The notes: a model not told the origin generated them from the letters alone. A stretch of DNA of 38,867 bases from Deltaproteobacteria bacterium (GCA_019307665.1 JAFDJC010000003.1:1-38867); one strand, 5' to 3'. Shown: positions 1-8,622, counted from the first letter of the stretch. Numbers and translations: made by a program.

Positions 1-651
1 TGAAAATGTAAAGCCTGAGGTATTGTAAAGCCTGTATTTCAAATCAATCCCAACCATTAGGAGATCCAGTTCAGAATCGGCTTCCCATTTTATATCCAGA
101 GAATCAGGATCAGGCCACCAGGACACCTGAGTGTATAAAATACCCCGCTCATGCCCCTTGGCTGTTCCTGATTCTATGCCCAGGCTTTTCTTCATGCATA
201 GGCTTACTTCCCATTTTCGAGTAAACTTTAATGTATCCTTAATGGAAAGCACATATGCTTCCAAGGGCAGTTCAGTCTCCACCGAAGGGTTAAATAATAC
301 ATTACCCCCGCCTGTAATATTGGTGATGGCACCAGTACTATGTTTGAGAGTTCCGAACAACCGGCCTATTCCAAGTGATAAAATATTCCTTTTTGAATAT
401 GAAACGCCAGGAGACTCAGTCAGTTTTTTTTCTGTTTGTTTATCCAGGTTTTTTCCACCTTCATCAATAGCGACTTCCCCTTTTTTATTATCATCTCCCT
501 TATCCAGAGGTTTTCTTGTTGCAGCGCCTTCGGTCTTTAACTCAGAATCGCTCAGAATCTTTAATTGTTCATCGTTTTCAGTCTCTTGGGCCATTACCTG
601 TCCTGCAACAAGGGAAATCAGGCACAGAGCAGCAAACAGACAATATTTCAT
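1..651 (-). CDS. Secreted protein of unknown function, C-terminally cut by window edge
   Basis: The frame is open for 217 codons from an ATG at 651 to the first base of the window, so the C-terminus is missing. The start has a good ribosome binding site (GGAGAG, about 4 nt before the ATG). The first 21 residues form a classic Sec signal peptide: Met-Lys, a hydrophobic core, then a VMA-QE cleavage site. A charged, low-complexity Lys/Glu/Asp-rich stretch (about residues 22-80) follows. After it comes a region with Gly-rich and alternating hydrophobic segments (SLGIGRLFGTL, ITNITGGGNVLF) that could be beta structure of an envelope protein. I do not recognise the family. The next gene is divergent. 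Confidence 0.8.
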   Translation of the reverse strand, partial: MKYCLFAALCLISLVAGQVMAQETENDEQLKILSDSELKTEGAATRKPLDKGDDNKKGEVAIDEGGKNLDKQTEKKLTESPGVSYSKRNILSLGIGRLFGTLKHSTGAITNITGGGNVLFNPSVETELPLEAYVLSIKDTLKFTRKWEVSLCMKKSLGIESGTAKGHERGILYTQVSWWPDPDSLDIKWEADSELDLLMVGIDLKYRLYNTSGFTFS

Positions 652-813
652 TTAACTCTCCGAAATATCATTTAAATAACCACATTAAAGCTACGTCCCT
701 TTGCCCGTCTTGAAAAAACATCCGTATTTCATAGCATAAAATCCTAAAAACTTTAAGAGATTGTTTAACTTTCTTGACCTTTGAAAAATATTTTTGGTAA
801 ACAGTAAAGATAG

Positions 814-868
814 TTTCGTAAAAAGTCCTGGTTCCGTCACTCCGGCGAAGGCCGAAGTCCAGAAGCCA
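814..868. repeat. Dispersed palindromic repeat with GTAAAAAGTCC leader
   Basis: The segment has a TTTCGTAAAAAGTCC leader (814-828) followed by a short hairpin: ACTcCGGC (839-846), loop GAAG, GCCGaAGT (851-858). From memory, very similar leader-plus-hairpin sequences are common dispersed repeats in proteobacterial and Desulfobacterota genomes. A second copy of the leader alone lies at 17945-17958. It sits in the 5' flank of the epimerase gene. The rest of the 652-895 intergenic stretch shows nothing else clear. Confidence 0.5.
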
Positions 869-895
869 TTAAAGTTAAAATAGGAAAAGTTGTTA

Positions 896-1861
896 ATGCC
901 CATGAAAAATATACTGATTACCGGTGCTTCAGGCTATTTGGGGACAAGACTGGTTAAACAGATAGGGACAAAAAAAGACATTGGATGCATTGTCGGTGTT
1001 GATATTGTCCATCCCGTACAGGCAGACGAAAATCTCCTTTTTTACAAAAAAGACATCCGTGACCCAGGTATTGGAGAACTGATGTCTGAACACAACATAG
1101 ATACGGTCTTTCATCTTGCATTTGTGGTTAAACCGATACATGACCTTAAACTAATGCACGATATCGATTATAACGGTACACTAAACGTCTTAAACAACTG
1201 TCATGAAAAAAACGTCCGTCAGGTTATCGCCACGAGCAGCACACTTGCATACGGCGCGCATAAAGATAATCCCGAAATACTTACTGAAGAAGACCCGTTG
1301 AGGGGTAACAAAACCTATCCGTATGGCTATAACAAGGCACTTTCGGATATCTTGATGCAGGATTTTTCAAAACAGCATCCCGACATAATATTAACTATTC
1401 TCAGGCCATGCACGGTTTTCGGCCCCAGCGTCAACAACTATGTTTCTCGGATGCTGTTCATGCCTGTAGCCGCCAGTGTACTTGGCTATAATCCCCGTGT
1501 GCAGTTCATTCATGAAGATGATTTTGTAAATGCCTGCATGATTGCAATGGAAAAACAAGCGACAGGCGCATTTAATATTACAGGAGATGGAACACTCACA
1601 ATCCGGGATATCGCGAATATGATAGGAACCAGACTCCTGCCTGTTCCTGCATGGATATTGTATCCTAAACTGGAGCTACTGTGGCGGCTCCATTGTCCGG
1701 GAATAGAAGTTAACAGCGGATATCTTGACTATGCCAGATACCCATTTATTGCAGGAAACAATAAGGCAAAGCAGGAACTCGGGTTTTATCCTAAATACGA
1801 TTCAAAGCAGACACTTGAAATAACTGCCATAAGCAAAAAACGAGGGCGAAAAAAATGTTAA
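896..1861 (+). CDS. NAD-dependent epimerase/dehydratase (extended SDR)
   Basis: This 321-aa protein is an extended short-chain dehydrogenase/reductase of the nucleotide-sugar epimerase/3-beta-HSD type. The Rossmann glycine motif TGASGYLG is at residues 9-16, the ATSSTLAYG strand at about 112-120, and the catalytic pair Y143/K147 in YGYNK. An 'RPCTVFGP' segment follows, typical of the family. ATG 896 is preferred over the TTG at 890 and the ATG at 902 because AGGAAAAG (882-889) is best spaced for it. The stop overlaps the start of the next gene by 7 nt, so the two are probably translationally coupled. The substrate (sugar nucleotide, sterol-like or other) cannot be told from sequence. Its neighbours are a hydrolase and a fatty acyl reductase, which leans toward lipid chemistry, but that is inference. 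Confidence 0.9.
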   Translation: MPMKNILITGASGYLGTRLVKQIGTKKDIGCIVGVDIVHPVQADENLLFYKKDIRDPGIGELMSEHNIDTVFHLAFVVKPIHDLKLMHDIDYNGTLNVLNNCHEKNVRQVIATSSTLAYGAHKDNPEILTEEDPLRGNKTYPYGYNKALSDILMQDFSKQHPDIILTILRPCTVFGPSVNNYVSRMLFMPVAASVLGYNPRVQFIHEDDFVNACMIAMEKQATGAFNITGDGTLTIRDIANMIGTRLLPVPAWILYPKLELLWRLHCPGIEVNSGYLDYARYPFIAGNNKAKQELGFYPKYDSKQTLEITAISKKRGRKKC

Positions 1862-2340
1862 GACCTAACAGAAAAGACAGACTCCATGCTTTTGACATTA
1901 AAAACAATTTTCTAACCGTCCTTTTGCTTACCGCCGTTTTCTTTGCAGGATTTATTATCAGCCTGAATCTCAAAATTCCGGGTGCGGTATCGTACATCCT
2001 TTGCTGGGGCATATCCTATCTGATTTTATTTATGGGCACATGCAGAAACTGTGTCTACTATGGCAGGAAATGTCCAATCCCGCTTGAAGGAAGCTGTGTC
2101 AGTTATTTTTTTAAAAAAGGCGAAAACCAGTTTGGTTACATTTCACTTTTGTGGGCAACAATAGCATATATTTTTCGTGTTTGTATACCGGTTTATATAA
2201 TTTTCACGGAGCAAATGATAACGTTTGGTGCTTTCTATTTTTTTATGCTTGCCATGTTCTGGATTGTCCACCTTTGTTTTACAGGATGTCCTAACTGCGT
2301 AAACTATCAATGCCCTTTAAACCCCGAACAGGAGAATTAA
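1855..2340 (+). CDS. Cys-rich four-helix membrane protein, unknown function
   Basis: This 161-aa protein has about four predicted membrane helices (residues 19-38, 43-62, 96-117, 122-142). Two cysteine clusters follow helices 2 and 4: C63-x2-C66-x6-C73-x7-C81 and C141-x3-C145-x2-C148-x4-C153. Both contain the pattern CxNCVxYxxxCP (with one-residue variation), so the protein looks like an internal duplication of a 'two helices plus Cys cluster' unit. Such clusters could bind a metal or Fe-S centre at the membrane face, but no known family was recognised. It starts inside the epimerase gene (7-nt overlap), and its TAA stop lies within the first unit of the repeat array that drives the next gene. 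It therefore belongs to the same transcription unit. Confidence 0.8.
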   Translation: MLRPNRKDRLHAFDIKNNFLTVLLLTAVFFAGFIISLNLKIPGAVSYILCWGISYLILFMGTCRNCVYYGRKCPIPLEGSCVSYFFKKGENQFGYISLLWATIAYIFRVCIPVYIIFTEQMITFGAFYFFMLAMFWIVHLCFTGCPNCVNYQCPLNPEQEN

Positions 2341-2407
2341 TACGCCAAACAGGAGAATTAATATGCCAAACAGGAGAATTAATATGCCAAACAGGAGAAT
2401 TAATATG
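2329..2407 (+). repeat. Tandem 21-bp repeat, each unit carrying an SD and start codon
   Basis: Three full 21-bp units (2329-2349, 2350-2370, 2371-2391) and a partial fourth (2392-2407) share the core AGGAGAATTAATATG. Each unit has a strong Shine-Dalgarno AGGAG and, except the first (ACG instead of ATG), an in-frame ATG: 2363, 2384 and 2405. Because 21 is divisible by 3, all ATGs open the same acylase frame, adding MPNRRIN heptapeptides when the upstream ones are used. The first unit also holds the stop codon of the preceding gene. Confidence 0.92.
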
Positions 2408-4555
2408 AATGATAACATCTGGAGAGACAAGTACGGTGTATGCCATGTAGAAGGAAAAGAAAAGAAAGACGTTTTCGGCCTGATGGGATATGCACACGGC
2501 AGAGACAGGGGAATGCAGCTGCTTCTAATGCGTATTTTAGGAAAAGGCCGTGCCTCAGAGCTTCTCGATTCCAGTGATGAAGTACTTGAAATCGATAAAT
2601 TCTTCCGTAGAATGAACTGGGCGGGCTCTACTGCTTCAGAAATCGATAATTTATCTCCGGAAGCAAAAGAAGTAACCGACGAATACTGCAAAGGCGTCAA
2701 CAGGGCTTTTTCAGAAAAAGTCCCTTGGGAGTTTAAACTTTTTGGTTATCAACCGGAGCCGTGGTGTACAGAAGATATTATTCTGATTTCAAGGATGATA
2801 GGATATCTGACACTTGCACAGTCTCAGGGTGAAATGGAAAGGCTTTTGATCGAGTTTGTCCAGGCAGGAATGGATGAAGCGAGGCTGAACGAACTGTTTC
2901 CAGGGATATTAGGGGGGTTAGACATTGACCTCATTAAAAAGATAGAACTGCAGGAACGAATCGTATCGCCGGTATCTCTCTGGAACTTAGCTGCTCCTGT
3001 GATGATGGCATCAAACAACTGGGCGGTATCAGGCAAAAAAACGGTTTCCGGAAAACCTATCCTTGCCAATGATCCTCATCTGGAAGTAAACAGGCTCCCT
3101 AACGTCTGGTATGAAATAGTGTTAAAAACAAAAGACAGTTACGCCATGGGTGGAACAATGCCCGGTATCCCGGTCCTTCTTATCGGCAAAACTCCGAACC
3201 TTGCGTGGAGTGCAACTTACACATTCATGGACGGAACAGATTCGTGGATTGAAAAATGTAAAGACGGTAAATATATGCGTGAGCCCGACCAGTGGATACC
3301 ATTTACCGAAAGAGAAGAAATAATAAAAAGAAAGAAAAAAGATCCGGTCAAAATAGTTTTTTATGAAAATGGTCATGGTGTCCTTGAAGGCGACCCGAAT
3401 AAAGAAGGGTACTATATTACAACTGCATGGGCGCCCTCTATGTCAGGCGCCGTAACCTTGAATAATATAACAAAATTGTTAGATATAAAAACGGTTGAAC
3501 AGGGCATGGATATTGTCAGCCGGATAGAAACATCCTGGAATCTCATCCTGGCGGACAGCCAGGGCAATATCGGTTATCAAATGTCGGGTCTGATGCCGAA
3601 AAGGAGAGAAGGTATAAGCGGGTTTGTTCCTCTTCCCGGATGGGAAGAGAAAAACGACTGGCAGGGATTTGAAAAACCTGAAGACCTTCCAAGATGTTAT
3701 AACCCTGAATGCGGTTACTTTGTTACATCTAACCAGGATCTTAACGAATACGGCAATGTGAACCCGATTAATGTTGTTATGGGGCCATACCGTTCAGACA
3801 GAATCGGAAAACTTCTTTCAGAAAAAAATGACATCACATGTGAGTACATGTATCAACTGCACTATGATGTCTTTTCAACACAGGCAGAATCATTCATGAA
3901 GATTCTTGCGCCGCTTCTTCCCGACACAAAACAGGCTGAGATATTAAGGAACTGGAATCTTGAGTATGCAGCGGATTCCGAAGGCGCATTTCTCTTTGAC
4001 CAATTTTATAAAAATCTTTACCTTGGTGTTTTTGGCGCAAATGGTTTTGGTACAGAAGCAGTGACGTATCTTGATAAACATACAGGCATATTTAACGATT
4101 TTTACATAAACTTTGATCGCATACTCCTTTCTGAAAAATCAGTCTGGTTCGGCAACAGGACAAGGGAAGACATTTACATTCAGGCTGCTGAAAAGGCGCT
4201 GAACACCCGGCCTGAAAAATGGGGGGATGATAGAAAAGTCATCATGAAAAACATCCTTTTTGACGGAAAACTTCCAAAGTTCTTAGGATTTGACCGCGGG
4301 CCTATAACCATTATCGGAAGCCTGGCCACACCACACCAGGGACAGATTTTTGAAAGTGTGGGCAGGCAAACCAGCTTTGCGCCGTCATTAAGGATGGTTA
4401 CTGATCTTTCATCAGATGCTATCCATACCAATTTGGCAGGCGGCCCTTCTGATCGAAGGTTCTCAAAGTGGTACTGCTCGGATCTTGAAAACTGGATATC
4501 CGGGAAATACAAAAAACTTAGTCCAAACGATTCTGAAAAATGCTATAAGTTCTAG
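2405..4555 (+). CDS. Penicillin acylase-family N-terminal nucleophile hydrolase
   Basis: This 716-aa protein belongs to the penicillin/AHL/cephalosporin acylase family, self-processing amide hydrolases that usually cleave N-acyl bonds. The A-chain begins at once with the family start (RDKYGVCHVEG, then GYAHGRDRGMQ). The autoprocessing and catalytic serine is S203 in MASNNWAVSG. The NDPHL segment and the oxyanion Asn in TSNQD follow, so the active site looks complete. ATG 2405 is the last of three in-frame ATGs in the repeat array; 2384 and 2363 would add 7 or 14 residues. None of these starts gives a signal peptide, although characterised relatives are mostly periplasmic, so this one may act in the cytoplasm. 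It lies 45 nt upstream of the fatty acyl reductase gene on the same strand. The substrate is unknown. Confidence 0.92.
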   Translation: MNDNIWRDKYGVCHVEGKEKKDVFGLMGYAHGRDRGMQLLLMRILGKGRASELLDSSDEVLEIDKFFRRMNWAGSTASEIDNLSPEAKEVTDEYCKGVNRAFSEKVPWEFKLFGYQPEPWCTEDIILISRMIGYLTLAQSQGEMERLLIEFVQAGMDEARLNELFPGILGGLDIDLIKKIELQERIVSPVSLWNLAAPVMMASNNWAVSGKKTVSGKPILANDPHLEVNRLPNVWYEIVLKTKDSYAMGGTMPGIPVLLIGKTPNLAWSATYTFMDGTDSWIEKCKDGKYMREPDQWIPFTEREEIIKRKKKDPVKIVFYENGHGVLEGDPNKEGYYITTAWAPSMSGAVTLNNITKLLDIKTVEQGMDIVSRIETSWNLILADSQGNIGYQMSGLMPKRREGISGFVPLPGWEEKNDWQGFEKPEDLPRCYNPECGYFVTSNQDLNEYGNVNPINVVMGPYRSDRIGKLLSEKNDITCEYMYQLHYDVFSTQAESFMKILAPLLPDTKQAEILRNWNLEYAADSEGAFLFDQFYKNLYLGVFGANGFGTEAVTYLDKHTGIFNDFYINFDRILLSEKSVWFGNRTREDIYIQAAEKALNTRPEKWGDDRKVIMKNILFDGKLPKFLGFDRGPITIIGSLATPHQGQIFESVGRQTSFAPSLRMVTDLSSDAIHTNLAGGPSDRRFSKWYCSDLENWISGKYKKLSPNDSEKCYKF

Positions 4556-4600
4556 AAATGCCTTATCAGTAATTTATAAAACAGGAGAAAGGGAATAAGA

Positions 4601-6625
4601 ATGAGTCGATGCTTGATAACCGGAGCCAATGGCCTTTTAGGAAAACACTTGGTGGACAGGCTGATACAAAATGGTCATGACATTACCCTTCTACTAAGAA
4701 ACCCTGAATGTTCCAATAAGAAACTGCTAATTGACCGATGGCACCATCAAACAACCACAGTTCAACACGGCGAGCTTAACGCAAACATCAGGATTTGGAA
4801 CGGTGATATCACAAAAACAAATCTCGGTGTTGATGCTGAACTCACATTGACTGATTTTGATCATATCTACCATCTGGCCGCAATTTATGATCTTGGAGCC
4901 GATGAAACCCTTACCCTGGATACCAACGTAGGCGGAACCGAACGTCTCCTGAAAAAACTGGATGATGACAATTTTGGCGGTTGCCTGCATTTTGTGAGTT
5001 CAATCGCGGTAGCAGGCGACTTCCAAGGTGAGTTCAGCGAACGTATGTTTACAGAAAGCCAAAAACATGATCACGTTTATAATCGCAGCAAGTATCTATC
5101 CGAAAAACTGGTTAGAAATAAACGCTCAACCCAGGATCACTACGACATTCGTATTTACCGTCCTTCTGCAATCGTAGGCGATTCAAAAACTGGTGAGATG
5201 GACCGCATTGATGGACCATATTATGGTTTTGTTGCGATTGCCGCCATGAAAAAGATCCTGCCGTCATGGTTGCCTCTCGTTGCGCCCAAAAGCAAAACAC
5301 TCATGGATATGGTGCCGGTGAATTATGTGGCTGAAGCGATTTACACCTTGAGTATGATTGAACGAACTGCGTTACCGGACGGTTTGTTCTGCTTCCACCT
5401 GACAGATCCTCATGCGCCAACAATGACAAAAGCCTTTAAGCTGATACTGAAAGCCGCAGACGGACCCCAAATACAATTTACATTTTCAACCAGCCTGGTT
5501 AAGGCTTATCTTAGTTTAATAAAGCAGGCATCCAATCTGAAAAGTGTTGAAATGGTGAAGAATGGGCTGTTAAGCAGCTTGAATATCCCTCCGGAAATTT
5601 TCGGCGCAATGATGCCCAACGTACGTTTTGTAGCAGGAGAAACCACCCGGTTGTTAAAAAAACGGGGCGTGATTCTCCCAACCTTTGACACCTACGTTGA
5701 CACTCTATGGGATTACTACAATCGACATTTAGACCCCGAAAAAACCAAGGAAGAAAGAAGCAGATTGGCATTTCAAGGAAAGGTAGTATTGATTACAGGT
5801 GGATCGGGAGGCATTGGTTTTGCCAGCGCAAAAAGATGCGTTGCTTATGGTGCAAAAGTAATTCTGGTTGCCCGTAACCATGAAAAGCTGGATAAAGCGC
5901 TCCTTGAGCTTACACCCATAGCCAAGAAAAGCGGCGGCACTATCGGAATGCATTGTTGTAATATAGCAAACCTTGATGAATGCGACGATTTAGTCACCTA
6001 CATTCTAAAACAATATGGCTATGTTGATATTCTGTTTAACAATGCAGGACTTTCAATCCGACGCTCCATTAGTAAATCTCTTGAGAGATTTCATGATTTT
6101 GAACGCACCATGCAGACCAATTACTTTGGCCCTCTCAGAATTATCTTTGGCCTGTTACCCTCCATGGTAGAGAGAAAAAGCGGGCACATCCTGTATTCGT
6201 CCACGATGGGTACACTTGCACCTACCCCTCGATTCGGTGCTTATGTGGCAAGCAAGAGCGCCATGGATGCTCTAAGTGATTCACTTGCTGCAGAGTATAC
6301 AGATAGAAATATCCACTTAACGTCTATCAAATTTCCGTTGGTTAAAACAGAGATGCTTGCACCGACAAATGATTATGATGACTTACCTGCTGCAAGCCCT
6401 GAATTCGCAGCACAAATGTTCGTGGATGCGGTCTTGAACAAGCCCCGCAAACAGATGACAGGTACCGGCGTGATGATCGGAATCTCGAACATTCTCACAC
6501 CAAAAGTCATGACTCAACTTTATAATTACGCCTATAAAATTTGGCCGGATGATAAAGGGGACTTCCCGGAAATGGATCTGGACCGATCGATTATAAAAAA
6601 GCTGATTCCGGCAACACCGATATAG
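4601..6625 (+). CDS. Two-domain fatty acyl-CoA reductase (alcohol-forming), Maqu_2507-like
   Basis: This 674-aa protein joins two SDR domains. The N-terminal one is an extended SDR with TGANGLLG at residues 7-14 and catalytic Y160/K164 (YNRSK). The C-terminal one is a classical SDR with TGGSGGIG at 399-406, NNAG, and Y548/K552 (YVASK). The architecture, length and several motifs (HLAAIYDLGADE, GEMDRIDGPYY, SIRRSISKSLERFHDFERTMQ, FPLVKTEMLAPT) match my memory of the Marinobacter aquaeolei enzyme. That enzyme reduces fatty acyl-CoA to the fatty alcohol, with the C-terminal half resembling Acinetobacter Acr1. Both active sites look intact. The likely role is to make fatty alcohols for wax esters or ether lipids from acyl-CoA and NADPH. 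It is the last gene of the plus-strand cluster; AGGAG/AAGGGA lies 8-18 nt before ATG 4601. Confidence 0.9.
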   Translation: MSRCLITGANGLLGKHLVDRLIQNGHDITLLLRNPECSNKKLLIDRWHHQTTTVQHGELNANIRIWNGDITKTNLGVDAELTLTDFDHIYHLAAIYDLGADETLTLDTNVGGTERLLKKLDDDNFGGCLHFVSSIAVAGDFQGEFSERMFTESQKHDHVYNRSKYLSEKLVRNKRSTQDHYDIRIYRPSAIVGDSKTGEMDRIDGPYYGFVAIAAMKKILPSWLPLVAPKSKTLMDMVPVNYVAEAIYTLSMIERTALPDGLFCFHLTDPHAPTMTKAFKLILKAADGPQIQFTFSTSLVKAYLSLIKQASNLKSVEMVKNGLLSSLNIPPEIFGAMMPNVRFVAGETTRLLKKRGVILPTFDTYVDTLWDYYNRHLDPEKTKEERSRLAFQGKVVLITGGSGGIGFASAKRCVAYGAKVILVARNHEKLDKALLELTPIAKKSGGTIGMHCCNIANLDECDDLVTYILKQYGYVDILFNNAGLSIRRSISKSLERFHDFERTMQTNYFGPLRIIFGLLPSMVERKSGHILYSSTMGTLAPTPRFGAYVASKSAMDALSDSLAAEYTDRNIHLTSIKFPLVKTEMLAPTNDYDDLPAASPEFAAQMFVDAVLNKPRKQMTGTGVMIGISNILTPKVMTQLYNYAYKIWPDDKGDFPEMDLDRSIIKKLIPATPI

Positions 6626-6628
6626 GTT

Positions 6629-6665
6629 GAGGCAAAGTGTAAAAAAAACTGCGCCTTTTTTCTTT
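6629..6665 (+). terminator. Weak terminator-like hairpin
   Basis: AGGC...AGT pairs with ACT...GCCT around an A-rich loop and is followed by TTTTTTCTTTTT. The stem is short with an internal loop, but it lies between two convergent genes where a terminator is expected. Confidence 0.35.
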
Positions 6666-6712
6666 TTATCCCCTTGTGACCTTAATGCCGTTTACTGATC
6701 CATCATTCCTAT

Positions 6713-7558
6713 TTAAAAATTGACAACCGGATTTAATTCAAGCTTTGGATAAATCTGGCCATGGCACGGCGGCATGGAATTATATACCCAGTCTATATCA
6801 ACCATTCCGGTTTTAATGCCCCTCGATCTCTTAAATCCATTGAATGTTCCCCTGACAAGCACATCTTCCATACCCATTGTAATACCGAAAACAGCCACGG
6901 TAGTATTGTTTTTAATTTTTGACAATTCTTCCCCAAACGCAAGAGAAGAAAAAGTGAGTCGTTTTGAATCCGATGCCTGGCATTGAAGTACGGGAAACAG
7001 CACCGGCCATCCATCTTCACCGATATAGGATATAAATTTGAGAGCACTAAGATCGTTGAAAATGTTTTCCGCAAAAGACTTTAAAATTCTATTTTCAGTA
7101 TTATGCTTCAGGCTGCCCTTGGCTAATTTGGTTAAAAGAGCGGCAAGGACAATTTTTCCTAAAGGGAGGCTCTCTTTGCCCCCTGTTTCAATAAGATCAA
7201 GATAATGAACGGTATTGATGCCGAAATATGCATTATATCGAAACATAGGAGTATTGTTGTATTCTTCGTACTCAGGGCCGTCATTTTTCAAATGCGTCCA
7301 TTTCGCCCTTCCACGCCACATTTTTTTATCCATTGTCATGATAATAAATGCGATATCCGGACTTTTCTGTATATATTCTTTGCTTTTCCCTTTACAAAAT
7401 TCTCCAAGGGTCATCTGGGACGGGCCGGATGCCTGTATCGACGTGATAAGGGTAATATGAGGGAGGCCCTGAGGATTTTTTAAGGCAACCACGCCTATTT
7501 TTTCAGCAGGTTTGAACGCCTCTATTTCAGATTGGTTGAACGATGTCTTCCTTTGCAT
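6713..7558 (-). CDS. PNPOx-like split-barrel flavin protein
   Basis: This 281-aa protein looks like a pyridoxamine 5'-phosphate oxidase-like (FMN-binding split barrel) protein. It has two such regions: residues about 1-130 (KIGVVALKNPQGLPHITLIT, MWRGRAKW) and about 160-260 (SALKFISYIGEDGWPVLFPV, MEDVLVRGTFNGF). The bound cofactor and reaction are not readable. It is the last gene of the glycyl-radical operon, starting 14 nt after the activase stop with a good AAGGAG site. That placement suggests it serves the same pathway, for example as a flavin reductase or as protection of the radical enzyme; this is inference. Confidence 0.75.
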   Translation of the reverse strand: MQRKTSFNQSEIEAFKPAEKIGVVALKNPQGLPHITLITSIQASGPSQMTLGEFCKGKSKEYIQKSPDIAFIIMTMDKKMWRGRAKWTHLKNDGPEYEEYNNTPMFRYNAYFGINTVHYLDLIETGGKESLPLGKIVLAALLTKLAKGSLKHNTENRILKSFAENIFNDLSALKFISYIGEDGWPVLFPVLQCQASDSKRLTFSSLAFGEELSKIKNNTTVAVFGITMGMEDVLVRGTFNGFKRSRGIKTGMVDIDWVYNSMPPCHGQIYPKLELNPVVNF

Positions 7559-7572
7559 AGAATGTTCTCCTT

Positions 7573-8622
7573 TTATTTGTCAGGTTTACCGTCTATGACA
7601 CGCAACCTGGAACGATTATGCCCCTCTTTTTTATTTTTTCCATCAAGCCTTGTTGCTCCACTCCAAAAAACAACAGCAGGGTCAACACCCGATTTTCGTG
7701 CAACAGATGCCAACTCTTCCATCACATCTTCGGTTATCAGTTTACTTTTACTAAAATCCCACTCTCCACCCAGACGCAGGTATTTGTCCTGGCAAAGATT
7801 GTTGAATGCACAAAGCTCCCAACGGTTCACAGTGCCTTGTAATGAGGCGGCAATAAATTCACCGATCTTTGCTATATTTTCTTTAAATGCTGTTGCACCG
7901 GGGATTACAGGCGTCCTGATCCAAAGCTCTTTAGGATAAAGGTGGTTTTTTATATAGTCAGCAACATAGACAAGATTATCAAGAATCTTCCGGTTATCGC
8001 TTCCTGTAAATTTTTGGTGCTTTTCCGGGTTTATAATTTTTATATCAAAAAGAACCATCGCAGAATGGGGAAGAAGTGCATCAAATGCTTCCTTCTTGCA
8101 CAAGCCGCAAGTGTCAAGAGCTGTATGGATACCCATTTCACGAAAGCGCTTTAAATAGGCTTCAACAAACCCGGCCTGCATCGTTGGTTCACCTCCTGAT
8201 ACTGTGATGCCTCCTCCCGACTTTTCAAAATACGCCTTGTCTTTGATTGTTTCGGCAACAAGATCATCAACCGACCATTTTTCTCCTAAAAGCGCCATGG
8301 CGGTTGAAGGGCAAGCGTCAGCACACTCACCGCAGTTGATGCAATTTTTCCGGTCAATTATAATTGTTCCGGATTGCGAAACAGACAACGCGTTGTTTTG
8401 GCATGTATCAATACAGCTTCGGCAGCCAACACACCTGGTTTCAAGCCAGTGAACCTGCTGGTGGGAAGGAATACTTTCAGGGTTGTGACACCATGTACAT
8501 TTTAAGGGACAGCCCTTGAAGAAAACCGTTGTTCTGATACCGGGGCCGTCTTCAGTTGACAACCTTTGTATTTCTAAAACCAGTGCATCTGGATTTATCG
8601 GGTCTTTTTTAGAATCCTTCAT
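7573..8622 (-). CDS. Glycyl-radical enzyme activating protein (radical SAM)
   Basis: This 349-aa protein is a radical SAM activase that abstracts a hydrogen from the glycine of its partner enzyme. The SAM cluster motif CxxxCxxC is in FFKGCPLKCTWCHNPES near the N-terminus. Two ferredoxin-type 4Fe-4S motifs are inserted next (CVGCRSCIDTC and CINCGECADAC), then SGGEPTMQ for SAM binding. The two-cluster insert marks the activase class of the non-pyruvate glycyl radical enzymes rather than short PflA. Its start overlaps the end of the glycyl radical enzyme gene by 14 nt, so the two are translationally coupled and almost certainly partners. Confidence 0.95.
   Translation of the reverse strand: MKDSKKDPINPDALVLEIQRLSTEDGPGIRTTVFFKGCPLKCTWCHNPESIPSHQQVHWLETRCVGCRSCIDTCQNNALSVSQSGTIIIDRKNCINCGECADACPSTAMALLGEKWSVDDLVAETIKDKAYFEKSGGGITVSGGEPTMQAGFVEAYLKRFREMGIHTALDTCGLCKKEAFDALLPHSAMVLFDIKIINPEKHQKFTGSDNRKILDNLVYVADYIKNHLYPKELWIRTPVIPGATAFKENIAKIGEFIAASLQGTVNRWELCAFNNLCQDKYLRLGGEWDFSKSKLITEDVMEELASVARKSGVDPAVVFWSGATRLDGKNKKEGHNRSRLRVIDGKPDK

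Noticed and set aside
691..903. 70-codon minus-strand ORF
   Set aside because: It consists largely of the dispersed repeat and has no gene-like features.
2329..2407. CRISPR array
   Set aside because: The units are contiguous 21-bp copies without spacers and consist of translation signals.
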